Assembly: GCA_041394705.1 (NCBI GenBank)
Contig: JAWKHS010000014.1
Location: 1 to 64,000, forward strand
Reading direction: 5' to 3'
Origin: Vicinamibacterales bacterium
GTDB taxonomy: Bacteria > Acidobacteriota > Vicinamibacteria > Vicinamibacterales > UBA2999
Length of the DNA: 64,000 nucleotides
Below are positions 43,431-51,408 of this stretch, one piece after another; position 1 is the stretch's first letter, and the number at the start of each line of letters is the position of its first letter. The notes beneath the pieces are model-generated. The model was given only the letters and a program-made list of their open reading frames with translations, ran no database searches and was not told the DNA's origin. Made by a program: the position numbers and the translations under genes.

Positions 43431-43667
43431 ATGACCGCGACCATCCGCACCCTGGACCAGACCCTGGACATCCTGATCGACGAACTGCAGGCCGACGACG
43501 AACTGCGCGCGGCCTTCTTCCGGCACCCGGATCGCCTGCTGCGGCAGGCCGACGAGTGGGGCCTGCCCTTGACCGACACGGAGGTCAACGCGCTGCAGAC
43601 CCCGCGCGTGCCCGTCTGGGAGCGCGTGGCGGACGCCCTGAACGCGCGCGCGCGGCAGGCTGCCTGA
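43431..43667 (+). CDS. Os1348-like small protein 2
   Basis: A 78-residue helical protein. The block LIDELQADDELRAAFFRHPDRLL aligns with LIGRLITDEAFREAFLAHPEAAL of the protein at 38696. PLTDTEVNALQTPRVPVWERVADALN follows the same second-helix pattern. GGAGG before the ATG sets the start. There is no core rich in modifiable residues and no maturase or transporter nearby. The shared sequence pattern and sigma-54 promoter suggest that the two small proteins serve one system. Confidence 0.65.
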   Translation: MTATIRTLDQTLDILIDELQADDELRAAFFRHPDRLLRQADEWGLPLTDTEVNALQTPRVPVWERVADALNARARQAA

Positions 43668-43698
43668 GTGGACGGCTGCGGGCCGTCCGCAGCACCGC

Positions 43699-44304
43699 TC
43701 ATGGCTGCCGGGACACGTCCAGGGCCAGACGCACCAGCTCCACACCGTCGGCCCGCAGGACGACCTCCCGGGCGGTGTCCGCCACGTCGGCGTCGAAGAG
43801 CGCCTCCACGGTCGCGCCCGCGACCGGCAGCCGTTCGTTCGGCGCGCCGGTTCCGAGCCCGAACACCGTGGCGCCCTCGAGCGCGAGGCGGGGCAGCCGT
43901 CCGGCGCGCCCAATGAGATCGAGGTCGAGCGGCGGCGCCAGGACGTAGGCGTTCTGCGGCGGGAAGCGCAGACGTCCGACGATGGCCACCTTGCGCCGCC
44001 ACGGCCGCAGCGCCTCGCGCGCCCGCCACAGACCGCGCGCGAACGCCCAGTCACCCGCGGCGAGGCGGGCCTCGGCGATGAGCGCCAGCCGGCGCCGCTC
44101 GGTGACGATCTCGATGCGCTCGACCACCGGGTGCTCGATCTCGAGGCCATACGCCCGGTGAAAGGCCGCGCGCGCAGCCGCGTCGCCGCGCGCCACCGCC
44201 AGCACCCGTTCGATCTCCGCATCGCTCGCGCCGTGCCCGGGCCGGTCCGGCTGGCCGGCCGCCAGCGTGCCCAGGGCCAGCAGCGCCGCAGACGCCACCC
44301 TCAT
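43699..44304 (-). CDS. Exported protein of unknown function
   Basis: A 201-residue protein with a short signal peptide (MRVASAALLALGTLAAG). The mature part is soluble and mixed alpha/beta, with IEIVTERRRLALIAEARLAAGDWAF and a Leu-rich RLPRLALEGATVFGL stretch. I do not recognise the family. It has a strong sigma-54 promoter 58 nt upstream of the ATG. It runs convergent to the second Os1348-like gene, with stop codons about 31 nt apart. Confidence 0.7.
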   Translation of the reverse strand: MRVASAALLALGTLAAGQPDRPGHGASDAEIERVLAVARGDAAARAAFHRAYGLEIEHPVVERIEIVTERRRLALIAEARLAAGDWAFARGLWRAREALRPWRRKVAIVGRLRFPPQNAYVLAPPLDLDLIGRAGRLPRLALEGATVFGLGTGAPNERLPVAGATVEALFDADVADTAREVVLRADGVELVRLALDVSRQP

Positions 44305-44361
44305 GCCGCACCTCCTGCAGGATCGGTCGCGACCATCCGCGTGCCGACGACTCGCCGATGG

Positions 44362-44376
44362 GCAAGTCCGGTGCCG
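44362..44376 (-). promoter_or_regulatory. Sigma-54 promoter of the 201-residue exported protein
   Basis: The minus strand reads GGCACCGGACTTGC, close to the TGGCACG-N4-TTGC consensus. I found no clear CTG-N12-CAG site 100-126 bp upstream; the best is a poor match around 44475-44490. Confidence 0.65.
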
Positions 44377-44527
44377 CCGGGCCGTGGCCGGGGCGCAACC
44401 GCAGTGTGGGCGCGGAATTCCTGAGGATTCTCTTGGAGTACGCGTACAGGAGGCCGCGGATGGGCGTCCCCGCGCCTCGACAGGGCATGCGCCGGCAGCG
44501 GCCAGAGTGTGCCCAGAGGCACGCGGT

Positions 44528-44556
44528 GGGCGCCCATCGCCGGCCGATGGGCGCCC
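44528..44556 (-). terminator. Terminator of the minus-strand TonB receptor gene
   Basis: GGGCGCCCATCG pairs perfectly with CGATGGGCGCCC (12 bp, 5-nt loop) just past the stop at 44563. Confidence 0.75.
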
Positions 44557-44562
44557 GGGGGA

Positions 44563-47493
44563 TCAGAACTGGTACCGCACGCCGAACTGCGCCTGGCGCG
44601 GGAAGCCGCCGCCGCCGCGCAGGTTCGTCCGCACCAGGAACGTCGACGCCACGCGACGGTCGCCCGACGGGTTGTCGAAGTTCGCGCGGTTCGTCACGTT
44701 GAAGATGTCGAAGAAGACGTTGAGGGCATGGTTCTCGCGGGTCCGCACCCGCCAGCCGGCGCGAAGATCCAGCTGGAAGTAGTCGGGTCCGTAGGCGCCG
44801 TTGCGCCCGCCGTCGTTCTTCACGTCCTTCATCGCGTTCAGGGCGGTGCCGCTGTAGGTGCCGGCCGGCAGCGGGTCGACGAGCTCGCCGTTCTGGTCCG
44901 CGTCGATGCTGCTGTCGAAGATCGTGAAGGGCGCCCCGCTCATGTAGCGGGCGGTGGCGGAGACGTTCATGCCCCACGTCTTCGGGATGTCCACCTGCCC
45001 GCTCACCGACAGGATGTGACGGCGGTCCACCTGGCTGGGCCCGGACCAGTCGTCCAGACGGAGATCGGTGCCCACCTGGTAGGTGTTCTTGTCGGCCTGG
45101 TTCTCGGCCGTGCCGCGCGAGTAGCCCAGCGAGTAGGACACCCGGCCCGACCAGTTGTGCGACAGGCGCTTCTCCACCTGCAGGTTCAGGGCGTCGTAGT
45201 CGTTCTTGCCGGTGTTCTCCATCACCCACACCTGCTGGCTGTAGGCCTCGCCGAGCACGCCGAACGCGTCGCTCCGGGTGATGGCGCCGGTCCGTGTCGT
45301 GTCCACGCGCCGCATCGGGTTGAGGTTGCGCGCCAGGAACATGTCGCGGTTCAGCGACTTGACGTAATCGGCGCTCACGGCCACGGACTGCCCGAACTGC
45401 CGGGTGTAGCCCACCGTCATCTGGTGCGCGTACGGCTGCTGCCGGCCGGGCGCGTCGAAGATCACGACGCCGGCGTTCCTGATGCGCGCGCCGGCCGGGT
45501 ACCGCTGGTTCATCAGCGCCTGGTTGATGAACGGGCCGTTCACCAGCCACGGATCCGTCGGGAACTGCCCGCGGCTGGGTCCGGGATCGGCGTTGTTGTT
45601 CGGGAACTGCAGTACCGCCGACTCGGTGAACTTCGAGAACTCCACGACGTCGTCGATCGCGCCGAGGATGGTGCGGTTGTAGAAGATCCCGTAGCCGGCG
45701 CGAAGGACCGAACGGTTCTGCTCGTCCAGCGCACGGGTGAAGCCGAGGCGCGGCGCGACGTTGTTCTTGTCCACGGGATAGCCGGCCCCCGCGAACAGGG
45801 GGTTGTCGGTCTCGTCGAGCGGAATCACCTCCAGGTCGTAGCGCAGGCCGAGGCTGATGGTGTTCCGGCCCACGCGCCACTTGTCCTGGACGAACGCCTC
45901 GAAGGTGTGGTTCTTCACGAACTCCCGGAAGGCGTTCGGGACGCGGATGGTGAGCCGTTCGGGATAGGTGCGGGGATCGGCGGCGTCGAACGGCGCGTTC
46001 GTGTTGAAACGGAAGGTGCCGTTCCTGTTGATGCCCGACACACGCTCGAGCTCCGTGAAATTGTAGCGGGCGCCCAGCTTGAACTCGTGGTCGCCGCGCC
46101 TGGTCGGGACGTACCACGACACGTCGTCCTCGACCTGCCAGTTCGAGTCCCACGGCCCCTGCAGTTCCGTGCTGGCCTGGCCGAGGAACTCCAGGTAGTC
46201 GAGCTGCGGCGGGCAGAGTGACTGGTCCTGCACGGCCTCGTCGCCCTGGGCCCGCGCGCACTCGTTGGCGTGCCACCAGTGCTCCCACGTCCTGGCGATG
46301 CGCACGGTGTTCACGCGCGAGTTGCCGAGCACGCTCGTCAGGGTGAAGACAGCCGTCTGGTCGAGGTCGGTCTCGTCCTGGAACGACGCCTCCGTCTGGC
46401 GGGTGCCGATCACGGGAAACTGCGGCGCCGACTCGCGCAGCCAGCGCGCGGCCCAGGTGTGGTTCTGGGTCAGCTGATGGTCGATACGGATGAGCGTGTT
46501 CCAGTCCGACCGCTCCTCGACGCGCGAGAAGTTCAGCTCGGGCCGGGACGAGAACACGCGCGATCGGTTCGGGTTGTCCACCTGGCGCTCGAGGCTCAGG
46601 AAGAAGTGCATCTTGTTCTTCACGATGGGCCCGCCGACCACGCCGCCCCACTCGCGCTTGGTCACGGTGGGCTTCGGCAGGTCGTTCTGCTTCACGAAGA
46701 AGTCGCGTGACGTGAGCTGGTTGAACGCCGAGTAGCCGAAGAGGACGCCCCGGAACTCGTTCGTGCCCACCTTGGTCACGGCGTTGACGACCGCGCCGCT
46801 CGCGCGTCCGAACTCCGCGTCGTACATGCCCGTGACCACCTGGAACTCCTGGATGGCCTCGAGCGGCGTCCGGACCTGCGCGCCGGAGCTCGTGCCCAGC
46901 GCGTCGTCGGCGTTGTAGCCGCCGTCGACGGAGACGTTGGTGTTCTGCGACGTCTGCCCGCCGGCGATGATCGTGTCGTTCCCCATCTGGTTGGAGGGCG
47001 TGAACTGCACGCCCGGCAGGAGCGCGACGGCCGAGAAGTAGTTCCGGTTGATGGCCGGCAGCGTGGAGAGCTCCGCCGTGCCGATGTTGCCGCCGACGCT
47101 CGTGCTGCTGGTGTCCACGAGGGGCGACGCGCCCGTCACCTCGACGGTCTCGGACAACGATCCGACCTTCAGGGTGAGATCCACGGTGACCGTGTTGCCC
47201 ACCTGCACGAGGAGCCCCGTGCGGTCGAAGGGCGCGAAGCCCTCCAGCGTCGCCCGGAGCTTGTAGCGCCCGGGCACGATCTGGGAGACGAAGAAGGCGC
47301 CCGACGCGCCGGTCGAGACCTCGCGGAAGACGCCGGTCTCCTCGTTGGTCACGACGAGCGTGACCCCGGGCAGCACCGCGCCTTGTTCGTCGGTGACCTT
47401 GCCCGCGATCTGTGACGTGCCTTGTTGGGCCGAGAGCGACGTGGCCGCCGCCAGGACGAGTGCTACTGCCAGACCGAGTCGAACACCGCGCAT
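44563..47493 (-). CDS. Oar-like TonB-dependent receptor with N-terminal carboxypeptidase-regulatory domain
   Basis: A 976-residue outer-membrane receptor. A signal peptide (LGLAVALVLAAATSLSAQ) is followed by a CarboxypepD_reg-like beta domain (about 27-110: IAGKVTDEQGAVLPGVTLVVTN). The plug comes next (SLSETVEVTGASPLVDTSS; RNYFSAVALLPGVQF) and then a long barrel ending GGGFPRQAQFGVRYQF, with the usual C-terminal aromatic. Such receptors are typical of Acidobacteriota and import large ligands; which one is unknown. GGGAGG lies before the ATG at 47493. It is divergent from the FMN oxidase pair. Confidence 0.92.
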   Translation of the reverse strand: MRGVRLGLAVALVLAAATSLSAQQGTSQIAGKVTDEQGAVLPGVTLVVTNEETGVFREVSTGASGAFFVSQIVPGRYKLRATLEGFAPFDRTGLLVQVGNTVTVDLTLKVGSLSETVEVTGASPLVDTSSTSVGGNIGTAELSTLPAINRNYFSAVALLPGVQFTPSNQMGNDTIIAGGQTSQNTNVSVDGGYNADDALGTSSGAQVRTPLEAIQEFQVVTGMYDAEFGRASGAVVNAVTKVGTNEFRGVLFGYSAFNQLTSRDFFVKQNDLPKPTVTKREWGGVVGGPIVKNKMHFFLSLERQVDNPNRSRVFSSRPELNFSRVEERSDWNTLIRIDHQLTQNHTWAARWLRESAPQFPVIGTRQTEASFQDETDLDQTAVFTLTSVLGNSRVNTVRIARTWEHWWHANECARAQGDEAVQDQSLCPPQLDYLEFLGQASTELQGPWDSNWQVEDDVSWYVPTRRGDHEFKLGARYNFTELERVSGINRNGTFRFNTNAPFDAADPRTYPERLTIRVPNAFREFVKNHTFEAFVQDKWRVGRNTISLGLRYDLEVIPLDETDNPLFAGAGYPVDKNNVAPRLGFTRALDEQNRSVLRAGYGIFYNRTILGAIDDVVEFSKFTESAVLQFPNNNADPGPSRGQFPTDPWLVNGPFINQALMNQRYPAGARIRNAGVVIFDAPGRQQPYAHQMTVGYTRQFGQSVAVSADYVKSLNRDMFLARNLNPMRRVDTTRTGAITRSDAFGVLGEAYSQQVWVMENTGKNDYDALNLQVEKRLSHNWSGRVSYSLGYSRGTAENQADKNTYQVGTDLRLDDWSGPSQVDRRHILSVSGQVDIPKTWGMNVSATARYMSGAPFTIFDSSIDADQNGELVDPLPAGTYSGTALNAMKDVKNDGGRNGAYGPDYFQLDLRAGWRVRTRENHALNVFFDIFNVTNRANFDNPSGDRRVASTFLVRTNLRGGGGFPRQAQFGVRYQF

Positions 47494-47809
47494 ACTGTGC
47501 CTCCCGAGGACAGACGAACCGAGAGAGAAACAGCCGACGATTCCGAACGGACGACTTCGAGGTGGGGGCCGACCGCGAGGGTGTAACACACGAGCTGGCC
47601 CGAGATCAATGGCTGGGATGGATCCTCGTGCACCGGGCCCGCGCGCCACCGGACCGCCGCGTTCCGGCGTCCAGGCCCCCGCTCTTCTCGCGCACGGCTT
47701 GACTTGGCGTGCGGCCGAGCCTAGTGTCCTGACCGGCCGCACCGGGCCGGGCCCCGTGCGCGTACGGCGCTGGCGCCGCCGTTGGCCGTGTGGCGGATTG
47801 GAGGGCGGA
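47494..47809. other. Divergent 316-bp intergenic region
   Basis: It lies between the TonB receptor and the FMN oxidase. It holds the sigma-70-type promoter at 47699 for the oxidase; I see no clear promoter for the receptor. Confidence 0.5.
47699..47727 (+). promoter_or_regulatory. Sigma-70-type promoter of the FMN oxidase pair
   Basis: TTGACT, 17-nt spacer, TAGTGT. The predicted leader is about 75 nt. Confidence 0.55.
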
Positions 47810-49006
47810 ATGGGGCCGGTGGAACGCCGATGGTGCTCGAGTCCAGGACGCCGGAAGGCCCTGGCGAGCCTGGCCGCCTTCGTGGCGGCCTCGCCGCTGT
47901 CGGCGGCGCAACGTGATCCCCGTCCGCTCCCGGCCCATCGCCGGGTGCCCGGCTTCGACGAGATGGCGACGGTCTTCGACTTCGAGCCGATCTTTTTCGC
48001 CAACGTGCCGCAGGCCGTCTACGACTACACGGCGCACGGGGCCGATTCCGAGTTCACCATCCGGCGCAACCGCGACGCCTTCGACTGGGTGGACGTCGTG
48101 TCCCGGCCCGCCGTCGACGCCAGCCGCGTGACCACGCGGACCCGGGTGCTGGGCCTCGACCTGGCCTTCCCGATCTTCGTGGCGCCGACCGCCCTGCAGG
48201 CGGCGCTGCACCCGGACGGCGAAGCGGGCATGCACCAGGCGGCCACCGAGACGAAGACGCCCTTCATCATCAGCAACAACTCGAGCCAGCCCGTGGACCG
48301 GATCGTGGCGGGGGGCGCGGGCCCGACGTGGTTCCAGTTCTATCCCCGGCGCAATCTCGACGAGAGCCGGACGATCCTCGAGCGTGTCCAGGGACTCGGC
48401 TGCCGCGCCGTCGTCGTGACCGTGGATCAGCAGGCCACCTACTACGAACGGTCGCAGCACGCTCGGAACCTGGGCGGCAGCGTGCGCGGGCCGGCGCCGC
48501 GGCCGGCCGGCGGCGGTCCGAAGAACCCGTACCGCGTGCCGGACACGCGGCTGTGGTACGAGTGGAGCTACCTCGACCGCATCCGTCCACTCATCACGGT
48601 GCCGATGCTGGTGAAGGGCATCCTCACGGCGGAGGACGCGCGGCTCTGCATCGCGCACGGCGCCGACGGGATCATCGTGTCGAACCACGGCGGGCGCTCG
48701 CTGGACTACGGCCCGTCCACGCTGGAGGTCCTGCCCGAGATCGTCGACGCGGTGGCCGGACGCGTGCCAGTGCTCGTGGACAGCGGGTTCCGCCGCGGGG
48801 CCGATGCGTTCAAGGCCCTGGCGCTCGGCGCGGATGCCGTCTGCCTGGGGCGCGCCACGCGCTGGGGCTTCGGCGCCTTCGGTCCGGCGGGCACCCGGCG
48901 TGTCATCGAGATGGTGCAGGCCGAACTGGTGGCCGCGATGGCGGCGGCCGGCACGGCGTCGCTCGCGGACGTGAACCGGACGGCCGTGACGGCGAGGTTC
49001 GACTGA
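47810..49006 (+). CDS. FMN-dependent alpha-hydroxy-acid oxidase/dehydrogenase
   Basis: A 398-residue protein of the lactate/glycolate oxidase family, which oxidises alpha-hydroxy acids to keto acids with FMN. Motifs are RRNRDAFDW near 80, PIFVAPTALQ near 120, FQFYPRR near 175 and the catalytic block SNHGGRSLD with His293. The N-terminus is a Tat-like or hydrophobic leader (GRRKALASLAAFVAASP), so it may be exported. GGAGGG before the ATG supports the start. The second oxidase gene follows directly (stop TGA at 49004, start 49009), so the two are co-transcribed. Confidence 0.92.
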   Translation: MGPVERRWCSSPGRRKALASLAAFVAASPLSAAQRDPRPLPAHRRVPGFDEMATVFDFEPIFFANVPQAVYDYTAHGADSEFTIRRNRDAFDWVDVVSRPAVDASRVTTRTRVLGLDLAFPIFVAPTALQAALHPDGEAGMHQAATETKTPFIISNNSSQPVDRIVAGGAGPTWFQFYPRRNLDESRTILERVQGLGCRAVVVTVDQQATYYERSQHARNLGGSVRGPAPRPAGGGPKNPYRVPDTRLWYEWSYLDRIRPLITVPMLVKGILTAEDARLCIAHGADGIIVSNHGGRSLDYGPSTLEVLPEIVDAVAGRVPVLVDSGFRRGADAFKALALGADAVCLGRATRWGFGAFGPAGTRRVIEMVQAELVAAMAAAGTASLADVNRTAVTARFD

Positions 49007-49008
49007 CC

Positions 49009-50043
49009 ATGGCGACCACGAGCAGGCGGGACTGGCTGCAGCGGGCCACGGCGCCCGGCGGGCGGCCCGATGCCCAGGCGACGACAGCGGGGCCGCGCGT
49101 CGCTCCGCGCGACGGCCTCGTCAACGTCTTCGAGTTCGAGGCCGAGGCCACCAAGGCGCTCGGCCCGGATCGCGCGCGCCTCGTCGCCGGTAGCGATCGC
49201 GCGGCGTTCGATCGCATCACGTTCCGGCCGCGGATGATGGTGAACTGCCTGGAGCTCGACCAGTCGGTCGAGCTCGTCGGCGTCCGGATGTTCGCGCCGA
49301 TCCTGGCCGGGCCGATCGCGGATCCGCGCCGGTTCCACCCGGAGGCCGAGGCGGCGGTGCTGCGCGGCGCCGGGGCCGCGAAGGCCGCCGTGGTGCTGAA
49401 CGCGGGTGGGGCGCCCGGCATCGACGTCCTGGCCGCGGCCCATCCATCGGTGCCGATGCTCGTCCAGGTGTTCGCCGGTGACGACGCCGGGGCCACCCGC
49501 GCGCGCCTCGCCGAGGCCGAGCACGCGGGCTGCAAGGCCGTGGTCGTCACGGTCGGCCCGACCGACACCCTGGCCCGCCCGCGCCGGCGCATCGACTGGG
49601 CCGCGGTGGACCGCGTGACGCGCGAGGTCTCGCTGCCGGTCGTGGTGAAGGGCATCGCGTCGGTGGACGAGGCCCGCGCCGCCCTGTCGCACGGCGCCCG
49701 CGGTCTCGTCGTCTCCACCTACGGCCAGGCCGAATCGTCGAGTCAGCCCGCGCCGCTCGACCTCATCGCCCCGATCGTGGAGGCCGTGAGCGGCCGCGTC
49801 CCCGTGCTCGCCGACGGCGGCTTCAGGCGCGGCACCGACGTCATGAAGGCGCTGGCGTTCGGCGCGACGGCCGTGCTCGTCGCGCGGCCCATCGCCTGGG
49901 GACTGGCCGCCTACGGCGCCGACGGCGTCCAGGGCGTGCTGGAGACGCTCCAGACCGAGCTTGGACGAGTGATGGCGTGCTGCGGCACGCCCACCCTGTC
50001 GGCGATCGGTCCGGCCGTCGTGAAGCGGCATCGCACGGTTTGA
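49009..50043 (+). CDS. Alpha-hydroxy-acid-oxidase-like protein missing the catalytic His
   Basis: A 344-residue paralogue of the preceding gene. The FMN-barrel framework is kept: APILAGPIAD near 95, GIASVDEARAALSHGARGLVV near 218, and RVPVLADGGFRRGTDVMKALAFGA near 268. Where the active enzyme has SNHGGR, this one has STYGQA, with Tyr238 in place of the base His and no Arg. It probably cannot carry out normal hydroxy-acid oxidation. It may be a partner subunit or have another reaction. Its start is 2 nt after the previous stop. Confidence 0.88.
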   Translation: MATTSRRDWLQRATAPGGRPDAQATTAGPRVAPRDGLVNVFEFEAEATKALGPDRARLVAGSDRAAFDRITFRPRMMVNCLELDQSVELVGVRMFAPILAGPIADPRRFHPEAEAAVLRGAGAAKAAVVLNAGGAPGIDVLAAAHPSVPMLVQVFAGDDAGATRARLAEAEHAGCKAVVVTVGPTDTLARPRRRIDWAAVDRVTREVSLPVVVKGIASVDEARAALSHGARGLVVSTYGQAESSSQPAPLDLIAPIVEAVSGRVPVLADGGFRRGTDVMKALAFGATAVLVARPIAWGLAAYGADGVQGVLETLQTELGRVMACCGTPTLSAIGPAVVKRHRTV

Positions 50044-50157
50044 GTCGTCACGTCCGCGCCGAGGCCGCCCGGCCCGGGCCGTGGCGCGCCGTCCACGACA
50101 CGGCCGCACGAGCTCTGCCATCATGGCGGCACGACGCACGGCCAGTGGAGGGCCCAG

Positions 50158-50673
50158 ATGACCGACACCCCCGATCCGCACGGATCGACGTCCCCATCCG
50201 ACCGACGGCACGCGGAGGTCCGGCGCGCGACGGCGGACGACATCGCGGCGCTGGTACCGCTGGTGTGCGACTACTGGGTGTTCGAAGGCCTGTCGGGATT
50301 CGACGCCTCGCACGTCGCAGGCGCGCTGGCCCAGCTGCTCTCAGACGGCCGGCTCGGCGCCGTGTGGCTCGCGCGGATCGACGGCGCAGCCGTGGGCTAT
50401 CTCATCGCCGTCTACGTGTTCAGCCTGGAACACCTCGGCCTCACGGCCGAGCTCGACGAGTTGTACGTGGGGCCGGACCATCGCGCGAGCGGCGTCGGCG
50501 CGTCGCTGCTCAGGGCCGCCGAGGCCGCCGCCGCCGAGGCCGGGTGCACGAACGTGTCGCTCCAGCTCGGCCGGCACAACGACGGCGCGCGACGGTTCTA
50601 CGTCCGGCACGGCTACTCGGACAGACAAGGCTTCGATCTGCTCGAAAAGCCCTTCGCGCCGCATCCGGACTGA
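50158..50673 (+). CDS. GNAT-family N-acetyltransferase
   Basis: A 171-residue acetyl-CoA-dependent acetyltransferase. Motif A is LDELYVGPDHRASGVGASLLRAAE near 100-123, with R-x2-G-x-G/A binding the CoA pyrophosphate. The end has RRFYVRHGYSDR, typical of motif B. The substrate is unknown. GGAGGG precedes the ATG at 50158. Confidence 0.88.
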   Translation: MTDTPDPHGSTSPSDRRHAEVRRATADDIAALVPLVCDYWVFEGLSGFDASHVAGALAQLLSDGRLGAVWLARIDGAAVGYLIAVYVFSLEHLGLTAELDELYVGPDHRASGVGASLLRAAEAAAAEAGCTNVSLQLGRHNDGARRFYVRHGYSDRQGFDLLEKPFAPHPD

Positions 50674-50694
50674 GCCGCAGTCGCGACCGTCCGC

Positions 50695-50700
50695 TACGAT
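50695..50700 (+). promoter_or_regulatory. Candidate -10 box (TACGAT) for the DinB gene
   Basis: It ends 9 nt before the ATG at 50710 with no Shine-Dalgarno sequence, as at other possibly leaderless genes here. Confidence 0.35.
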
Positions 50701-50709
50701 CCCTCCGTC

Positions 50710-51201
50710 ATGCTCACGATGCTGCGCGACCTGAACGGACACAAAGGCCACGCCAATGCCGCGCTCCTGACGGAGGTGGGCCGGCATCCGGCGGCGGCCT
50801 CCGATCCGGAGATGCTGCGCCTGCTCCATCACGTCCTGCTGGCGAATCGCTTCTGGCTGCTCACGGTGCTCGGCGAGCCGTTCGACGTGGAGCAGGAGTC
50901 CCTCGCGGCGCCGACCTTCGAGGCCCTCGTCGCGCGATACGCGGGGACGCAGTCGCGCGAAGACACCTGGCTCGCCAACGCGACGGCAGGCGACCTCGAC
51001 CGGACGCTCGCCAGTCCGCTCGTGCCGGGCGGCGGATGCACGGTCGCGCAGGCGTTCCTGCAGGTGAGCCTGCACTCGCACGGCCACCGCGCCCAGGCCG
51101 CCTCGCGCCTGCGGCACGTCGGCGGCACGCCGCCGGCCACGGACTTCATCCTGTGGCTGGCCACACGCCCCCGGCCCACCTGGCCATCCGGCCGCGAGTG
51201 A
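50710..51201 (+). CDS. DinB-family protein (predicted metal-binding four-helix bundle)
   Basis: A 163-residue protein of the DinB/YfiT four-helix-bundle superfamily. The three metal-ligand His are in place: GHKGHAN near 10-16, LLHHVLLAN near 42-50 and HSHGHRAQ near 122-129. Some members are thiol-dependent transferases (mycothiol or bacillithiol), but the activity here is unknown. It follows the GNAT gene by 36 nt and has its own possible leaderless promoter. Confidence 0.85.
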   Translation: MLTMLRDLNGHKGHANAALLTEVGRHPAAASDPEMLRLLHHVLLANRFWLLTVLGEPFDVEQESLAAPTFEALVARYAGTQSREDTWLANATAGDLDRTLASPLVPGGGCTVAQAFLQVSLHSHGHRAQAASRLRHVGGTPPATDFILWLATRPRPTWPSGRE

Positions 51202-51261
51202 CGCACGCCGGAAGGACGAGGGCCCGTACGTGGCGAGAGCCGCGCGATGCGCGGCTCTCAT

Positions 51262-51338
<77 letters not shown>

Positions 51339-51408
51339 ACAGAAGAATAGCACTATACCACAGCTCAGCAAGTCCCTTCGTCCGGCAGCTCGTGCGGCGG
51401 AGACATCG

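Noticed and set aside
44466..44498. Activator-type site upstream of the exported protein at 43699
   Set aside because: Best match keeps only one CTG half and some G/C core; too weak to call in a GC-rich region.
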